Assembly: GCA_910587735.1 (NCBI GenBank)
Contig: CAJUNT010000002.1
Location: forward strand, 62,001 to 126,000
DNA: 64,000 nucleotides
Origin: an uncultured Clostridia bacterium
Lineage (GTDB): Bacteria > Bacillota > Clostridia > Lachnospirales > Anaerotignaceae
Direction: 5' to 3'
The notes below the pieces were generated by a model that was given only the letters and a program-made list of their open reading frames with translations, was not told the origin of the DNA and made no database searches. The stretch's first letter is position 1. The number at the start of each line of letters is the position of its first letter. Both the position numbers and the translations under genes were made by a program. This document shows, in pieces, positions 17,936 through 27,245 of this stretch.

Positions 17936-18484
17936 ATGAAAAAAGATGAAAGTTTAGGACGTTTTATAAGTATGATATTAAGACATAAACCAGAAATAAT
18001 AGGTATTACACTGGATGAATATGGTTATGCTGATGTGAATGAATTAATTAGTGCAATGAACAAACATAAAAAGTATATTGATAGGATGACATTGGAAAGA
18101 ATTGTAACAGAAAATGATAAAAAAAGATATTCTTTTAATGAAAATCATACTAAAATTAGAGCGAATCAAGGACATTCTATTACTGTTAATTTGGAGTTAG
18201 ACAAAAAAGTGCCTCCAGAAATACTATATCATGGAACAGCAATAAGATTTTTAGAAAGTATACAAAAAAGTGGTTTACAAAAAATGTCAAGGCAATATGT
18301 ACATTTGTCAAAAGATATTAAAACAGCAATTAAAGTGGGAAAAAGACATGGAAATGTTGTTGTATTAAAAGTATATGCAAAAAAAATGTTTGAAAATGGA
18401 TATGATTTTTATTTATCTAAAAATGGTGTATGGCTTTGTGATAAAGTGCCTTGTGAATATTTAGAGCAATGTAATGAAAAATAA
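17936..18484 (+). CDS. kptA: RNA 2'-phosphotransferase (Tpt1/KptA family)
   Basis: 182-residue Tpt1/KptA protein. The family moves an internal RNA 2'-phosphate to NAD+, giving ADP-ribose 1'',2''-cyclic phosphate. The N-terminal wing shows SLGRFISMILRHKPE and YADVNELI. RANQGHS near residue 80 and LYHGT near 97 form the NAD+ site, followed by MSRQYVHLS near 120 and KNGVWLCDKVP near 165. All core Arg and His positions of the family appear present. ATG 17936 was chosen because GAGGAG lies 8 bases upstream; a GTG nine bases earlier overlaps that site. The natural substrate in bacteria is unclear, since they lack the eukaryotic tRNA-splicing ligase that makes 2'-phosphates. Confidence 0.92.
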   Translation: MKKDESLGRFISMILRHKPEIIGITLDEYGYADVNELISAMNKHKKYIDRMTLERIVTENDKKRYSFNENHTKIRANQGHSITVNLELDKKVPPEILYHGTAIRFLESIQKSGLQKMSRQYVHLSKDIKTAIKVGKRHGNVVVLKVYAKKMFENGYDFYLSKNGVWLCDKVPCEYLEQCNEK

Positions 18485-18508
18485 AAGGCATAAAATATGC
18501 CTTTTATT
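18483..18508 (+). terminator. Terminator overlapping the kptA stop
   Basis: AAAAGGCAT / ATGCCTTTT stem with a short A loop, then a T-rich tail. Confidence 0.75.
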
Positions 18509-18570
18509 TTTATAACATACTTCTTCAACTACTTACTTATTAAAAATAAGCAAAATAATATCAAAATATA

Positions 18571-20184
18571 TTATTTTTTATTTTTTGCTTTTTTTGCAAT
18601 TTCAATATTCACTTTTTTATTTTTTATTTTTGCATTTTTCATACCATGAATAATATCTTTGGCATATTCGGAAGGAACATCAATAAAAGCATAATCATCG
18701 AATAAATCTATTGAGCCAAGTGTTTTACCAGAAACACCAGTTTCACCAGCGATTGCACCTACAATATCTTTTACTCTTACCTTATTTTTTTTACCTGCAT
18801 TGATAAATAATCGTATCATTTTTTCAGAAGAACCACCATACATTTCTGTACCATCAAAATTGATATCATCAATAGCATCAATACTATCAACACTGATATC
18901 TGATAAATTATGTTTTAATAATGCTGCGGCGATGTCAATTGCTGCATAATCCTCAGCAATCAATTTTTCAACAATATTTACATATTTTGTTAAATGTCCC
19001 TCATCTATAATGGATTTTGTTTTTTCTACAAATATATTTGTTTTCATTTCTTCTACATCACTTAATGTAGGCAATTTTTGCTGTATAATTTTTGTTTTGG
19101 TGTATCTCATGATATCACGAAGTTTATAGATTTCTTTTCCTACACAAAATGTAAATGCTTTTCCTGTTCTGCCAGCACGTCCTGTTCTACCAATACGATG
19201 CACATAATATTCTTCATCTTGAGGTACATCATAATTGAATACAACATCAATATCATCAATATCAATACCTCTTGCTGCAACATCTGTTGCAACTAATATT
19301 TCTATTGTACCATTTCTAAATTTTTGCATGACTTTATCTCTTTGAGATTGTTTCAAATCTCCATGAAGTCCTTCAGCAAAGTATCCTCTGCCCTGCAAAA
19401 GTTCCACCACTTCATCAACACGCTTTTTGGTATTGCAAAAAACAAGTGCTAATTTTGGGTCATATACATCAATAATACGAGAAAGAGCATCTAGTTTTGT
19501 TCTTTCTTTTACATCAAAATAAATTTGTTCAATATTTGGTACAGTAAGTTCTTTTCTTACTACTTTGATAAATTCAGGCTCATTTAAGAAGCGTTTGCTT
19601 AGAGAAAGTATTTCAGGAGAGAGTGTAGCAGAGAACATAATTGTTTGGTGTTGTTCAGGTACTTTTACTAAAATGGTTTCGATATCTTCACGAAAACCCA
19701 TATCCAGCATTTCATCGGCTTCGTCCAATATCATCATTTTTACAGTTTCCATTTTTAATGTACGACGACGCATATGGTCCATAACACGCCCTGGTGTACC
19801 AATAATAACTTGTGCTCCTTTTTTTAATGCAGCAATTTGTCTGTCAATAGGTTGTCCTCCATAAATAGGCAATACACGAATATTTTCTGTATATTTGAGT
19901 AATTTTCTAAATTCTTCGCTTACTTGTATAGCAAGCTCTCGTGTAGGACAAAGTATTACAGCTTGTAATCTTTTGTCTTCGGCATCAATTTGCTCTAAAC
20001 AAGGTATACCAAAAGCGGCTGTTTTTCCTGTTCCTGTTTGAGATTGTCCTATTACATCTCGACCTTCCATAATAATAGAAATTGCCTGAGATTGTATAGG
20101 AGTTGCTTCTTCAAAACCCATATCTAATACAGCTCGGCAAATTTCGGAGGATAGGTTCATGTCTTCAAATTTTAAATTTTCCAT
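18571..20184 (-). CDS. deaD: DEAD-box ATP-dependent RNA helicase with DbpA-type RNA-binding domain
   Basis: 537-residue helicase of the CsdA/DeaD/CshA type. It unwinds structured RNA in ribosome assembly, mRNA decay or cold adaptation. Motifs in order: Q motif (FEEATPIQSQAI), motif I SQTGTGKTAAFG near 50, PTRELAIQV, TPGRVMDH, motif II DEADEMLDMGF near 155, SATLSP, and motif VI HRIGRTGRAGRTGKA near 335. The last ~80 residues (from KMIRLFINAGKKNKVRV) match the DbpA RNA-binding domain, ending in a Lys-rich tail. The start was placed at the ATG complementary to 20182-20184 after AAAGGA; upstream extension of the frame has no family similarity. It points toward kptA, with no shared operon. Confidence 0.95.
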   Translation of the reverse strand: MENLKFEDMNLSSEICRAVLDMGFEEATPIQSQAISIIMEGRDVIGQSQTGTGKTAAFGIPCLEQIDAEDKRLQAVILCPTRELAIQVSEEFRKLLKYTENIRVLPIYGGQPIDRQIAALKKGAQVIIGTPGRVMDHMRRRTLKMETVKMMILDEADEMLDMGFREDIETILVKVPEQHQTIMFSATLSPEILSLSKRFLNEPEFIKVVRKELTVPNIEQIYFDVKERTKLDALSRIIDVYDPKLALVFCNTKKRVDEVVELLQGRGYFAEGLHGDLKQSQRDKVMQKFRNGTIEILVATDVAARGIDIDDIDVVFNYDVPQDEEYYVHRIGRTGRAGRTGKAFTFCVGKEIYKLRDIMRYTKTKIIQQKLPTLSDVEEMKTNIFVEKTKSIIDEGHLTKYVNIVEKLIAEDYAAIDIAAALLKHNLSDISVDSIDAIDDINFDGTEMYGGSSEKMIRLFINAGKKNKVRVKDIVGAIAGETGVSGKTLGSIDLFDDYAFIDVPSEYAKDIIHGMKNAKIKNKKVNIEIAKKAKNKK

Positions 20185-20606
20185 ACTAGTTGTTTCCTTT
20201 CTATATTTCCAAAAGCCAAATAAAAAATGATAGCTTATTTGTAAGCAAAATTTATGAATACATTTGACTGAAAATACATCATATATTGCAATATGACAGT
20301 ATCTTACAGATGTGACCGATTTATAAATGTCTGACAAAATAATGATATTTTTCTTTATAGCTTTTACAGTAATTACGTCTATTTTGCATTTGTATTACAA
20401 CAAAAAAGACACCAGTAAATAATATAGCATGAAACAATATAAAAAGCAATGTATATACTAGGCAAAAAAATAAAATTTTATGACATTTATATCAAAAAAT
20501 GATATACTATAATAAAATATATGATGTTTGACAATATATTATAATACAGTAATATAATTTGGTATATATCTATACATATATAAAAGCAATAAGGGAGGAC
20601 TAAAAA
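20185..20606. other. Divergent control region between helicase and S41 protease genes
   Basis: About 420 bases, very AT-rich, no gene. On the plus strand TTGACA (20528-20533) is followed by AATATA at 17 bases or TATAAT (20553-20558) at 19 bases, a likely promoter for the protease gene. No riboswitch was recognised. Confidence 0.45.
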
Positions 20607-21911
20607 ATGAAAAAAAGATTTTTTTCTATTGTATTGTTGTTATCTGTAGCATTTCAGTGTATTGCTGTACCAGCAGCACAACAAACAACAATTACACAAA
20701 ATGAACAACAGTATGCTGTTCAAAAATTTGCTTCTGCGCAAAATGATAGTGACAACTGGTATTATTTAAGTACAAAACAAAAATTAGAAGATATGAATTA
20801 TTTATATCAAACACTGGAGCAAAACTATCCATACATTAATATGTTAAAAAGAATGTATGGAGTAGATTTGAAACAAGAATATCAAAAAGCAATAAAAGAA
20901 ATAGAAAACAGCAAAACAGATTTTGATTTTTATATGATTGTGAATCGTTTTACAAATAAATCAAATATGGTAGGGCATTTATCTACCATTTCTCCCTTTG
21001 ATTATGACTGGTTTGTAAGGGGATATGCAGATACAACAGGTGTTCCTGAATTTTATTGGGAACAAATGAAAAAAATAGAAAATATCTATGCAAATAAAAA
21101 ATCTCAAAAAGCATATACAGCATTAAAAAATAAACTACTGCCAATTTATCAAAAAGTACAACAAAATCAAACGCAAAAGCAAAATACAGTAAAAACTTCT
21201 AATGTTGAAACAAAAATTATAGAAAAGGATAAAATTGCTTATATTTATGTAGATAGTTTTGATATGTCTTATTATGAAGAAGATAAAAAAAAGCTGTTTG
21301 ATTTTTATGAAAAAGTAAAAAATTATGATAATGTTATATTCGATTTTACACAAAATGGTGGTGGAGGTATGTTTTATTTTAATGATTTGATTGTAGCACC
21401 TAATATTGATGAAATACTTTATACAGGTGTATATGAATTGATGCAGTCAGGAAAATATAACTTACAGTTTTTTGGTGAAGATAATTTTGAACCAATATCA
21501 AAATTACCAAAATTGCCTAATATGAATCAAGAGGATTTAAAAGAATTGGATTTGATGTTAAAAAGTGTTTATTTTGTAGAACCAAGCAAAGAACAAAAAA
21601 CATTAAAGGGTAAAATATGGATACTGGTAAATGAAAATGTATTTTCTTCTTCTGAATATGCAGCAATGTTTTCAAAAGCAACAGGATTTGCTACATTAGT
21701 GGGAGAACGTACAGGAGGGGACGGAATAGGCAGTGACCCATTACCAATTACATTACCGAATAGTGGTATTATAGTAAGATATAGTCCTATTTATGGTATT
21801 ACGACAGATGGTACAAACAGTCAAGAATTTGGAACAGAACCAGATATTTATACCAAAGAAGGAAAAACATATTTACAGACTTGTATTGATGCTATTAAAA
21901 ATGAAAAATAA
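20607..21911 (+). CDS. Secreted S41-family peptidase
   Basis: 434-residue protein with a signal peptide (RFFSIVLLLSVAFQCIAVPAAQ, cleavage near residue 24). Residues about 200-430 show the tail-specific (C-terminal processing) protease S41 core: KIAYIYVDSFD, VIFDFTQNGGGG, the nucleophile region NVFSSSEYAAMFSK near 350 and GERTGGDGIGSDP near 375. No PDZ domain is evident, so it belongs to the shorter lipoprotein- or YtcJ-like S41 proteins rather than classical CtpA. The Ser in SSSEYA is the expected nucleophile. Which Lys acts as base cannot be fixed by eye. The ATG follows AGGGAGG. It acts outside the membrane and stands alone. Confidence 0.85.
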   Translation: MKKRFFSIVLLLSVAFQCIAVPAAQQTTITQNEQQYAVQKFASAQNDSDNWYYLSTKQKLEDMNYLYQTLEQNYPYINMLKRMYGVDLKQEYQKAIKEIENSKTDFDFYMIVNRFTNKSNMVGHLSTISPFDYDWFVRGYADTTGVPEFYWEQMKKIENIYANKKSQKAYTALKNKLLPIYQKVQQNQTQKQNTVKTSNVETKIIEKDKIAYIYVDSFDMSYYEEDKKKLFDFYEKVKNYDNVIFDFTQNGGGGMFYFNDLIVAPNIDEILYTGVYELMQSGKYNLQFFGEDNFEPISKLPKLPNMNQEDLKELDLMLKSVYFVEPSKEQKTLKGKIWILVNENVFSSSEYAAMFSKATGFATLVGERTGGDGIGSDPLPITLPNSGIIVRYSPIYGITTDGTNSQEFGTEPDIYTKEGKTYLQTCIDAIKNEK

Positions 21912-21914
21912 ATC

Positions 21915-21943
21915 ATAGCCAGCATTTTTAAAATGCTGGCTAT
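21915..21943. terminator. Hairpin after the S41 gene
   Basis: Perfect 13-bp stem ATAGCCAGCATTT / AAATGCTGGCTAT with a 3-base loop. The T tract is weak on both sides. Confidence 0.6.
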
Positions 21944-21967
21944 CATAATTATTTATAGTGTTAAAGT

Positions 21968-21992
21968 AAACCGTGTCTTTTAGACATGGTTT
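21968..21992 (-). terminator. Probable minus-strand terminator after gloA
   Basis: Read on the minus strand, AACCATGTCT pairs with AGACACGGTT and is followed by TTTAC. A modest signal. Confidence 0.45.
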
Positions 21993-21996
21993 TCAT

Positions 21997-22365
21997 TTAT
22001 TTTGCAGGTACAATTTCTAGCCAATAATTATCAGGGTCATTTATAAAATAAATACCCATAGCATCATTTTCAAAACAAATACAGCCCATTTCTTTATGTT
22101 TTTGATGTGCTTTTTCAAAGTCCTGTGTTACAAATGCTAAATGAAATTCATTTTCACCTAAATTATAATGTTCTTTTCTGTCACGTAGCCATGTTAATTC
22201 TAATGTAAAATCTGTTTTACCATCTCCTAAATAAACAAGTATATAACTGCCGTCTTTTGCTTCTTTTCTTCTGACCTCTTTTAATCCTAATGCTTTTTCA
22301 TAAAATTCAATACTTTTTTGTAAATCTAATACATTGTAATTGTAATGATTAAACGTAAAATCCAT
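21997..22365 (-). CDS. gloA: Glyoxalase I / VOC-superfamily metalloenzyme
   Basis: 122-residue VOC protein resembling lactoylglutathione lyase, which turns the methylglyoxal-thiol hemithioacetal into a lactoyl thioester. The four metal ligands of the GloA type can be assigned: His7 (FNHYNYNV), Glu in TLELTWL, His in EFHLAF and Glu in YWLEIVP. This short bacterial form is usually nickel- or cobalt-dependent. The thiol used here may not be glutathione, since Clostridia often lack it. ATG 22365 sits 8 bases after AGGAGG; the ATG six bases earlier is too close. It follows the His-rich gene by 32 bases and is probably in one operon with it. Confidence 0.85.
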   Translation of the reverse strand: MDFTFNHYNYNVLDLQKSIEFYEKALGLKEVRRKEAKDGSYILVYLGDGKTDFTLELTWLRDRKEHYNLGENEFHLAFVTQDFEKAHQKHKEMGCICFENDAMGIYFINDPDNYWLEIVPAK

Positions 22366-22397
22366 AATCATAACCTCCTGTTATATTTTCTAATGAT

Positions 22398-23909
22398 TTA
22401 ATGGTGATGATGATGTTGGTGACCACAATCACAATCATGGTGATGATGATGTTCATGACCACAACCACAATTATCTTCTATATCAGCAGAACATTGAAAA
22501 CCATGGTGTTGAAATACCATACCTACTTTATCAATGATTAATATTTTTTGCTCAAATGTTTGAGCAGATTCTATGGCGTATTGTATCATAGAAAGTGTTT
22601 CTTCTACTGTAAAAATAGGGGGTAAAAGACACAAAAGTAACTGCATAGATGCCTTTCTGACAGCAGAAGGCAGTTCTGAAAATACTTCTTTCATATTATT
22701 TATAAATTCATCAAATGCTTTTTCTTTCCATTCTTGAGATGCTGGAGGTAAATTTGTATTTTCATCAATATGAAATACTTCTTCGTTTAAATCACCATAA
22801 TAACAACTTCTGATAAAATCTTCTGTTAATAATATTTTTTTTGTGTCATCGCTTAATACTGAAAAATCTTTTATTTTTTTCATCACTTCTAATTCTTTGT
22901 GTCCAATATCATTCGCTTTATCAATTACAATTTCTACTGTATTTTCTAAAGAAGTATATACTTGTTCAAAATATGCCTCTTTTTCTGTTTTAGATAATTC
23001 TCCTGTAAGCATTTCACATACAGTATGATAAAAATCAGTATATTGCATATCTTGTTCAGTTAATTCTGAAAAGGTATATCTCAAATAAAATAGCAATATC
23101 AATGAATTAATATCATTATATATACAATGAAACATATCTTCTATATTTCCTAAGTTTTCAAAAACGCTTTGAAAATCAGTATATTGTTCATTTAATTCTT
23201 CATCAGATAATGTATTTGGTATTATATTTTTGAGAGAGGAAAGCCATTGTGATAATTCTGTAAAATATTTTCCATAACTTTTATACTTTTCAGGAGCAAA
23301 AAAATGATAAAAAGTATTTAAAGAATAATTTATCATTTCTTCAGATTCTCCGCTAAAAGAATATTGTAAACTCTTTTTTATGATATCATAATATTTGGAA
23401 CGTGCCATATGAAGGGGAATACATTTTAAAAGTTCTCCCATACGACTTTTTTGTTCTAATACATCATGAGCAGTTTTTAAAAATTCATTGCAATCCATAT
23501 AAAATATATCCCATTCTACTTTTTTATGAGAAATATTTTGCTCTTTGTATTTTCTGACAGCAACCTCATCACTTATCATAGTAAAATAAATGTTCCATAT
23601 AGAAGTATACTGATATACTGTTTGATAAATAGAAAGTAATTTCTTTTTTAAATCCATACAATCTTCTAATGCAGAATTGCGTAAATCTGCATCGTCATCT
23701 AATATAGTTTCCATTTGCAATATATATTGATTCACTGCATATTGTAAATCTAGTATATCATTGTGTATTGTATTATAATATGACTGCTCTTTTTCTTTTT
23801 CTCTGTCTAATGCACTGATAAGAAGCAGTAAAAAACTGCCTATTGCTTCTTGTTCAATATATTGCACAGAAAGAGTTTTAATATTTTGTTCTAAATTATA
23901 ATTTGACAA
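22398..23909 (-). CDS. Unknown helical protein with His/Cys metal-binding tail
   Basis: 503 residues, not recognised. The body is predicted mostly helical by composition, rich in Glu, Tyr and Leu, with no signal peptide and no transmembrane segment, so it is probably cytoplasmic. The last ~30 residues are striking: NCGCGHEHHHHHDCDCGHQ followed by five His, with two Cys-Gly-His blocks. Such tails bind Ni, Co, Zn or Cu in proteins such as SlyD, HypB and UreE. The start is taken as TTG (complement of 23907-23909), 8 bases after AAAGGAG, giving MSNYNLEQ; an ATG 30 codons upstream lacks a ribosome binding site. The downstream gene is a metal-dependent glyoxalase and the divergent neighbour is a cobalamin adenosyltransferase. 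A metal storage or delivery role is inference only. Confidence 0.7.
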   Translation of the reverse strand: MSNYNLEQNIKTLSVQYIEQEAIGSFLLLLISALDREKEKEQSYYNTIHNDILDLQYAVNQYILQMETILDDDADLRNSALEDCMDLKKKLLSIYQTVYQYTSIWNIYFTMISDEVAVRKYKEQNISHKKVEWDIFYMDCNEFLKTAHDVLEQKSRMGELLKCIPLHMARSKYYDIIKKSLQYSFSGESEEMINYSLNTFYHFFAPEKYKSYGKYFTELSQWLSSLKNIIPNTLSDEELNEQYTDFQSVFENLGNIEDMFHCIYNDINSLILLFYLRYTFSELTEQDMQYTDFYHTVCEMLTGELSKTEKEAYFEQVYTSLENTVEIVIDKANDIGHKELEVMKKIKDFSVLSDDTKKILLTEDFIRSCYYGDLNEEVFHIDENTNLPPASQEWKEKAFDEFINNMKEVFSELPSAVRKASMQLLLCLLPPIFTVEETLSMIQYAIESAQTFEQKILIIDKVGMVFQHHGFQCSADIEDNCGCGHEHHHHHDCDCGHQHHHHH

Positions 23910-24077
23910 AAAAATATCTCCTTTCTTATAGAGGGATTCTGCTAATGAAATGACATAGCAGAATGAAAAAATACATTTGATTTTTACATTATAAAGCAAA
24001 AATAGTATGGATACAATGATATTTTAATAGAAATCGTATATAAAGTGAAGTAAAATAATAATGAGGTGATAGAATTA

Positions 24078-24599
24078 ATGGTATTAATTTTTACAGGAAA
24101 CGGAAAAGGAAAAACGACGGCAGCAATAGGGTTATGTATAAGAGCATTAGGCTGGCAAAAAAAAGTTTGTATGATACAATTTTTAAAATCTCCTGATTTT
24201 AAAAGCGGTGAAATTGATTTATTAAAAAAAATGGGGGTAGAATTATATCAAACAGGTATAGGATTTTCTTGGAAAAAAACACCTCAACAACAAATAGAAA
24301 GTATAAAATATGCTTGGGAATTATGCAGAAAAGTATTGCTTTGTGAAAAATATGATATCATTATATTAGATGAGATTATAAATATATTTTGCATGAGAAC
24401 CATTTCAGTAGCAAATTTTTTAAATGAAAAAGATTTGATTGCTGTACTCCAAAAAGTGAAAAATACAACAGATGTTGTATTGACAGGCAGAAATGCCTCT
24501 CAAATATTGATTGATTATGCAGATTTAGTAACAGATATGAAAGAAATAAAACATTATTATAAAAAAGGAATCAAGGCAAAAAAAGGTTTGGAATATTGA
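24078..24599 (+). CDS. cobO: Cob(I)yrinic acid a,c-diamide adenosyltransferase (CobA/CobO/BtuR type)
   Basis: 173-residue ATP:corrinoid adenosyltransferase that adds the 5'-deoxyadenosyl group to cob(I)alamin or its precursors. P-loop TGNGKGKTTAA near residue 6, GWQKKVCMIQFLK, and the Walker-B-like YDIIILDEI near 95 with TGRNASQILIDYADLVTDM near 135 are family marks. It is slightly shorter than the enterobacterial enzyme, mainly at the N-terminus. ATG 24078 follows GAGGTG at a normal distance; the GTG at 24066 is inside that site. No other cobalamin genes are nearby, so it probably serves salvage or a B12-dependent enzyme elsewhere. Confidence 0.92.
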   Translation: MVLIFTGNGKGKTTAAIGLCIRALGWQKKVCMIQFLKSPDFKSGEIDLLKKMGVELYQTGIGFSWKKTPQQQIESIKYAWELCRKVLLCEKYDIIILDEIINIFCMRTISVANFLNEKDLIAVLQKVKNTTDVVLTGRNASQILIDYADLVTDMKEIKHYYKKGIKAKKGLEY

Positions 24600-24858
24600 T
24601 AATCAAAGTAAATCCATAAGCATATATTAATATATTATGATGTTTTAGAAAAAAGCACTTTTTGTATAAAAAAGTATTATCAATATATCATCAATATATG
24701 GTATTATTTTATAAAATTAGCTTTTTTATTTCATATTTTTTTGATAAAATAGCATTATAATGATAAAAGTCAAATGCACTGCAAATATGAAAAAACAATT
24801 TGTATACCGTTGACTTTTATAATACAGTATGCAAATAGATAAGAGGGGGAATAGCACA
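24600..24858. other. Intergenic region before ppk
   Basis: AT-rich, about 260 bases. TTGACT at 24810-24815 and TATAAT at 24818-24823 are both present but not at productive spacing to each other, so no promoter is assigned with confidence. Confidence 0.3.
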
Positions 24859-27177
24859 ATGAAAGACGAAAAAAGAATTTGTTTTCAAAATAGGGAATTG
24901 TCTTGGCTACAATTTAATGAAAGAGTATTAGAAGAGGCAGATGACAATAATGTACCACTTTGTGAAAGGCTTTCTTTTTTATCTATATTTCAAAGTAATT
25001 TAGATGAATTTTTTATGGTGAGAGTGGGTTCTTTACGTGATCAGATGCTTCTTTCTGAAAGTGCAAAAGATAGTAAAACAAATATGACAGCACAACAACA
25101 AATTGCAGCAATATTAAAACGTTCTCAAGAGCTAGGAACAAAAAAAGATAAAATTTATAAAGAATTATTGGAACTGCTTGAAAAGCAAGGTGTTCATATT
25201 ATTAATTTTCAATCATTATCCAAAAAGGAAGCAGAATATTTTGAACAATATTTTGAAAAAGAAATTGCGCCTTTACTTTCCAGCATTGTAGTAGGAAAAA
25301 AGCAGCCTTTTCCTTTTTTAAAAAACAAAGATATTTATGCTGCTGCGGTATTAAGTACAAAAAATGAAAAAGAAAAAATAGGCATTATACCATGTAATTC
25401 TGGTGTATTTGAAAGATTGATTGCTGTTCCATCTCGAAAGGGCAGTTTTATGCTTGCAGAGGAGTTGATACTTCACTTTTTGCCAAAAGTATTTAAAAAT
25501 TATAAAATTAGTGCAAAGTCTTTGATTCGTATTACAAGAAATGCTGATATTGATGCAGAGCAAATATATGATGAAGATTTAGATTATAGAGAACATATGG
25601 CAGAAGTGGTAAAACGCAGAAGAAAGTTATCTCCTGTCAGACTGGAACATACAAGAGAATTGGATGGCACAACAGTAGCAAAACTTTGTGAATATATGAA
25701 ATTGAAAAAAGAACAGACATTTTATTCTCATGCTCCTATGGATTTATCTTTTGTATCCCATATTCGGGATTATTTAAGAAATAATAGTGAACTGTTTTTT
25801 GACAAAAGAGTACCTCAAAATTCTGCTTCTATAAATAACAGACAATATATAATAGAGCAAATAGAAAAAAAGGATATATTGCTTTGTTATCCTTATGAAA
25901 GTATGAAGCCATTTTTGCATTTGCTTAGTCAAGCCGCAGTTGACCCGAATGTGGTTTCTATCAAAATGACATTATATCGTTTAGCAAAAGAAAGCAAAAT
26001 TGTAAGTGCATTGATTGAGGCAGTAGAAAATGGTAAACAAGTAGATGTTTTGGTAGAATTAAAAGCAAGATTTGATGAAGAAAATAATATTGAATGGTCA
26101 AGAAGATTAGAGGAAGCAGGTTGTCACGTGATTTATGGACTGGATGATTTAAAAGTACATTCTAAGTTATGTTTGATAACAATGAAGAAAAAGGGTAAAA
26201 TAGAATATATTACACAAATTGGTACAGGTAATTATAATGAAAATACAGCGAAATTATATACTGATATTTCACTTATGACAGCAAACCCAGATATTGGACA
26301 AGAGGCATCACGTATTTTTCAATCTATTGCATTAGGAGAAGTTGTGGAAAGTGCAGAGCATTTAATGATTGCACCAAAATGTCTTCAAAATAAAATAATA
26401 GAATTGATAGAGGAACAAACAGAAAAAGCAAAAAAAGGCGAAAAGGCTTACATTGGCATCAAAATGAATTCATTAACGGATAAAAAAATAATGAATCAAA
26501 TCATCAAGGCATCTCGTGCTGGTGTAAAAATTGATATGATTGTAAGAGGAATTTGCTGTTTACGTTCCAAAATACCGAATTATACAGAAAATGTAAGGGT
26601 AATTAGTATTGTAGGAAGATATCTGGAACATTCTCGTATTTATATATTTGGTACAGAAGGACAACAAAAAATATATATTTCCTCTGCGGATTTAATGACA
26701 AGAAATACAGTAAGACGTTTAGAGGTTGCTGTACCAATTTATGACAATGAAATTAAAAAGAAAATTTTAAAAATGTTCCAAACAATGCTCCATGATAATG
26801 TAAAAGCAAGAGAACAGATATCTGACGGAAAATATAAAAAAGTAAAAAATGGACAAAAGGCATTAAATTCTCAGGAATTCTTTTATGAGCAAGCTTATAT
26901 TATGGCTGGAAATAGCTTCATAGAAAAACAAACAGAACAGTATGGATATGATGAGGAATTTCTGGAAGATATAAAAGAAATAGCAGAAGTAACAGAAAAA
27001 CCATGGGAAGAAGGTACAGAAGTACCAAAAGAAATAGAGGAAACAGAACAAAAAACAGTGACAAAAAGAAAACGTGGCAGACCTAGAAAAACAACACAAA
27101 ATATTCAAAATAAAACAGCAATACTATCTAAAGATATTGAAAATACAGAATCAAAAGAAACAAAATCAAAAGAATAA
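24859..27177 (+). CDS. ppk: Polyphosphate kinase 1 with basic AT-hook-like C-terminal tail
   Basis: 772-residue PPK1. It reversibly polymerises the ATP gamma-phosphate into inorganic polyphosphate. N domain: NRELSWLQFNERVLEEA, FLSIFQSNLDEFFMVRVG. Catalytic C domains: LYRLAKESKIVSALIEA, DLKVHSKLCLI (His of the phospho-enzyme region), IGTGNYNENTAKLYTD, and SSADLMTRN with RRLEVAVPI. The core ends near residue 690. Beyond it is a Glu/Lys-rich tail containing KRKRGRPRK at about residues 736-744, the Arg-Gly-Arg-Pro core of AT-hook DNA-binding motifs. This tail is not part of the usual enzyme. ATG 24859 follows AGAGGGGGA. ppx lies 68 bases downstream, so the pair probably forms a polyphosphate operon. 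Confidence 0.95.
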   Translation: MKDEKRICFQNRELSWLQFNERVLEEADDNNVPLCERLSFLSIFQSNLDEFFMVRVGSLRDQMLLSESAKDSKTNMTAQQQIAAILKRSQELGTKKDKIYKELLELLEKQGVHIINFQSLSKKEAEYFEQYFEKEIAPLLSSIVVGKKQPFPFLKNKDIYAAAVLSTKNEKEKIGIIPCNSGVFERLIAVPSRKGSFMLAEELILHFLPKVFKNYKISAKSLIRITRNADIDAEQIYDEDLDYREHMAEVVKRRRKLSPVRLEHTRELDGTTVAKLCEYMKLKKEQTFYSHAPMDLSFVSHIRDYLRNNSELFFDKRVPQNSASINNRQYIIEQIEKKDILLCYPYESMKPFLHLLSQAAVDPNVVSIKMTLYRLAKESKIVSALIEAVENGKQVDVLVELKARFDEENNIEWSRRLEEAGCHVIYGLDDLKVHSKLCLITMKKKGKIEYITQIGTGNYNENTAKLYTDISLMTANPDIGQEASRIFQSIALGEVVESAEHLMIAPKCLQNKIIELIEEQTEKAKKGEKAYIGIKMNSLTDKKIMNQIIKASRAGVKIDMIVRGICCLRSKIPNYTENVRVISIVGRYLEHSRIYIFGTEGQQKIYISSADLMTRNTVRRLEVAVPIYDNEIKKKILKMFQTMLHDNVKAREQISDGKYKKVKNGQKALNSQEFFYEQAYIMAGNSFIEKQTEQYGYDEEFLEDIKEIAEVTEKPWEEGTEVPKEIEETEQKTVTKRKRGRPRKTTQNIQNKTAILSKDIENTESKETKSKE

Positions 27178-27245
27178 TCTAATCATCAATGTAAATTTAT
27201 TTTTTAAATAAATAATAGTAAAATATGAGAAGGGAGTTTTTTATT

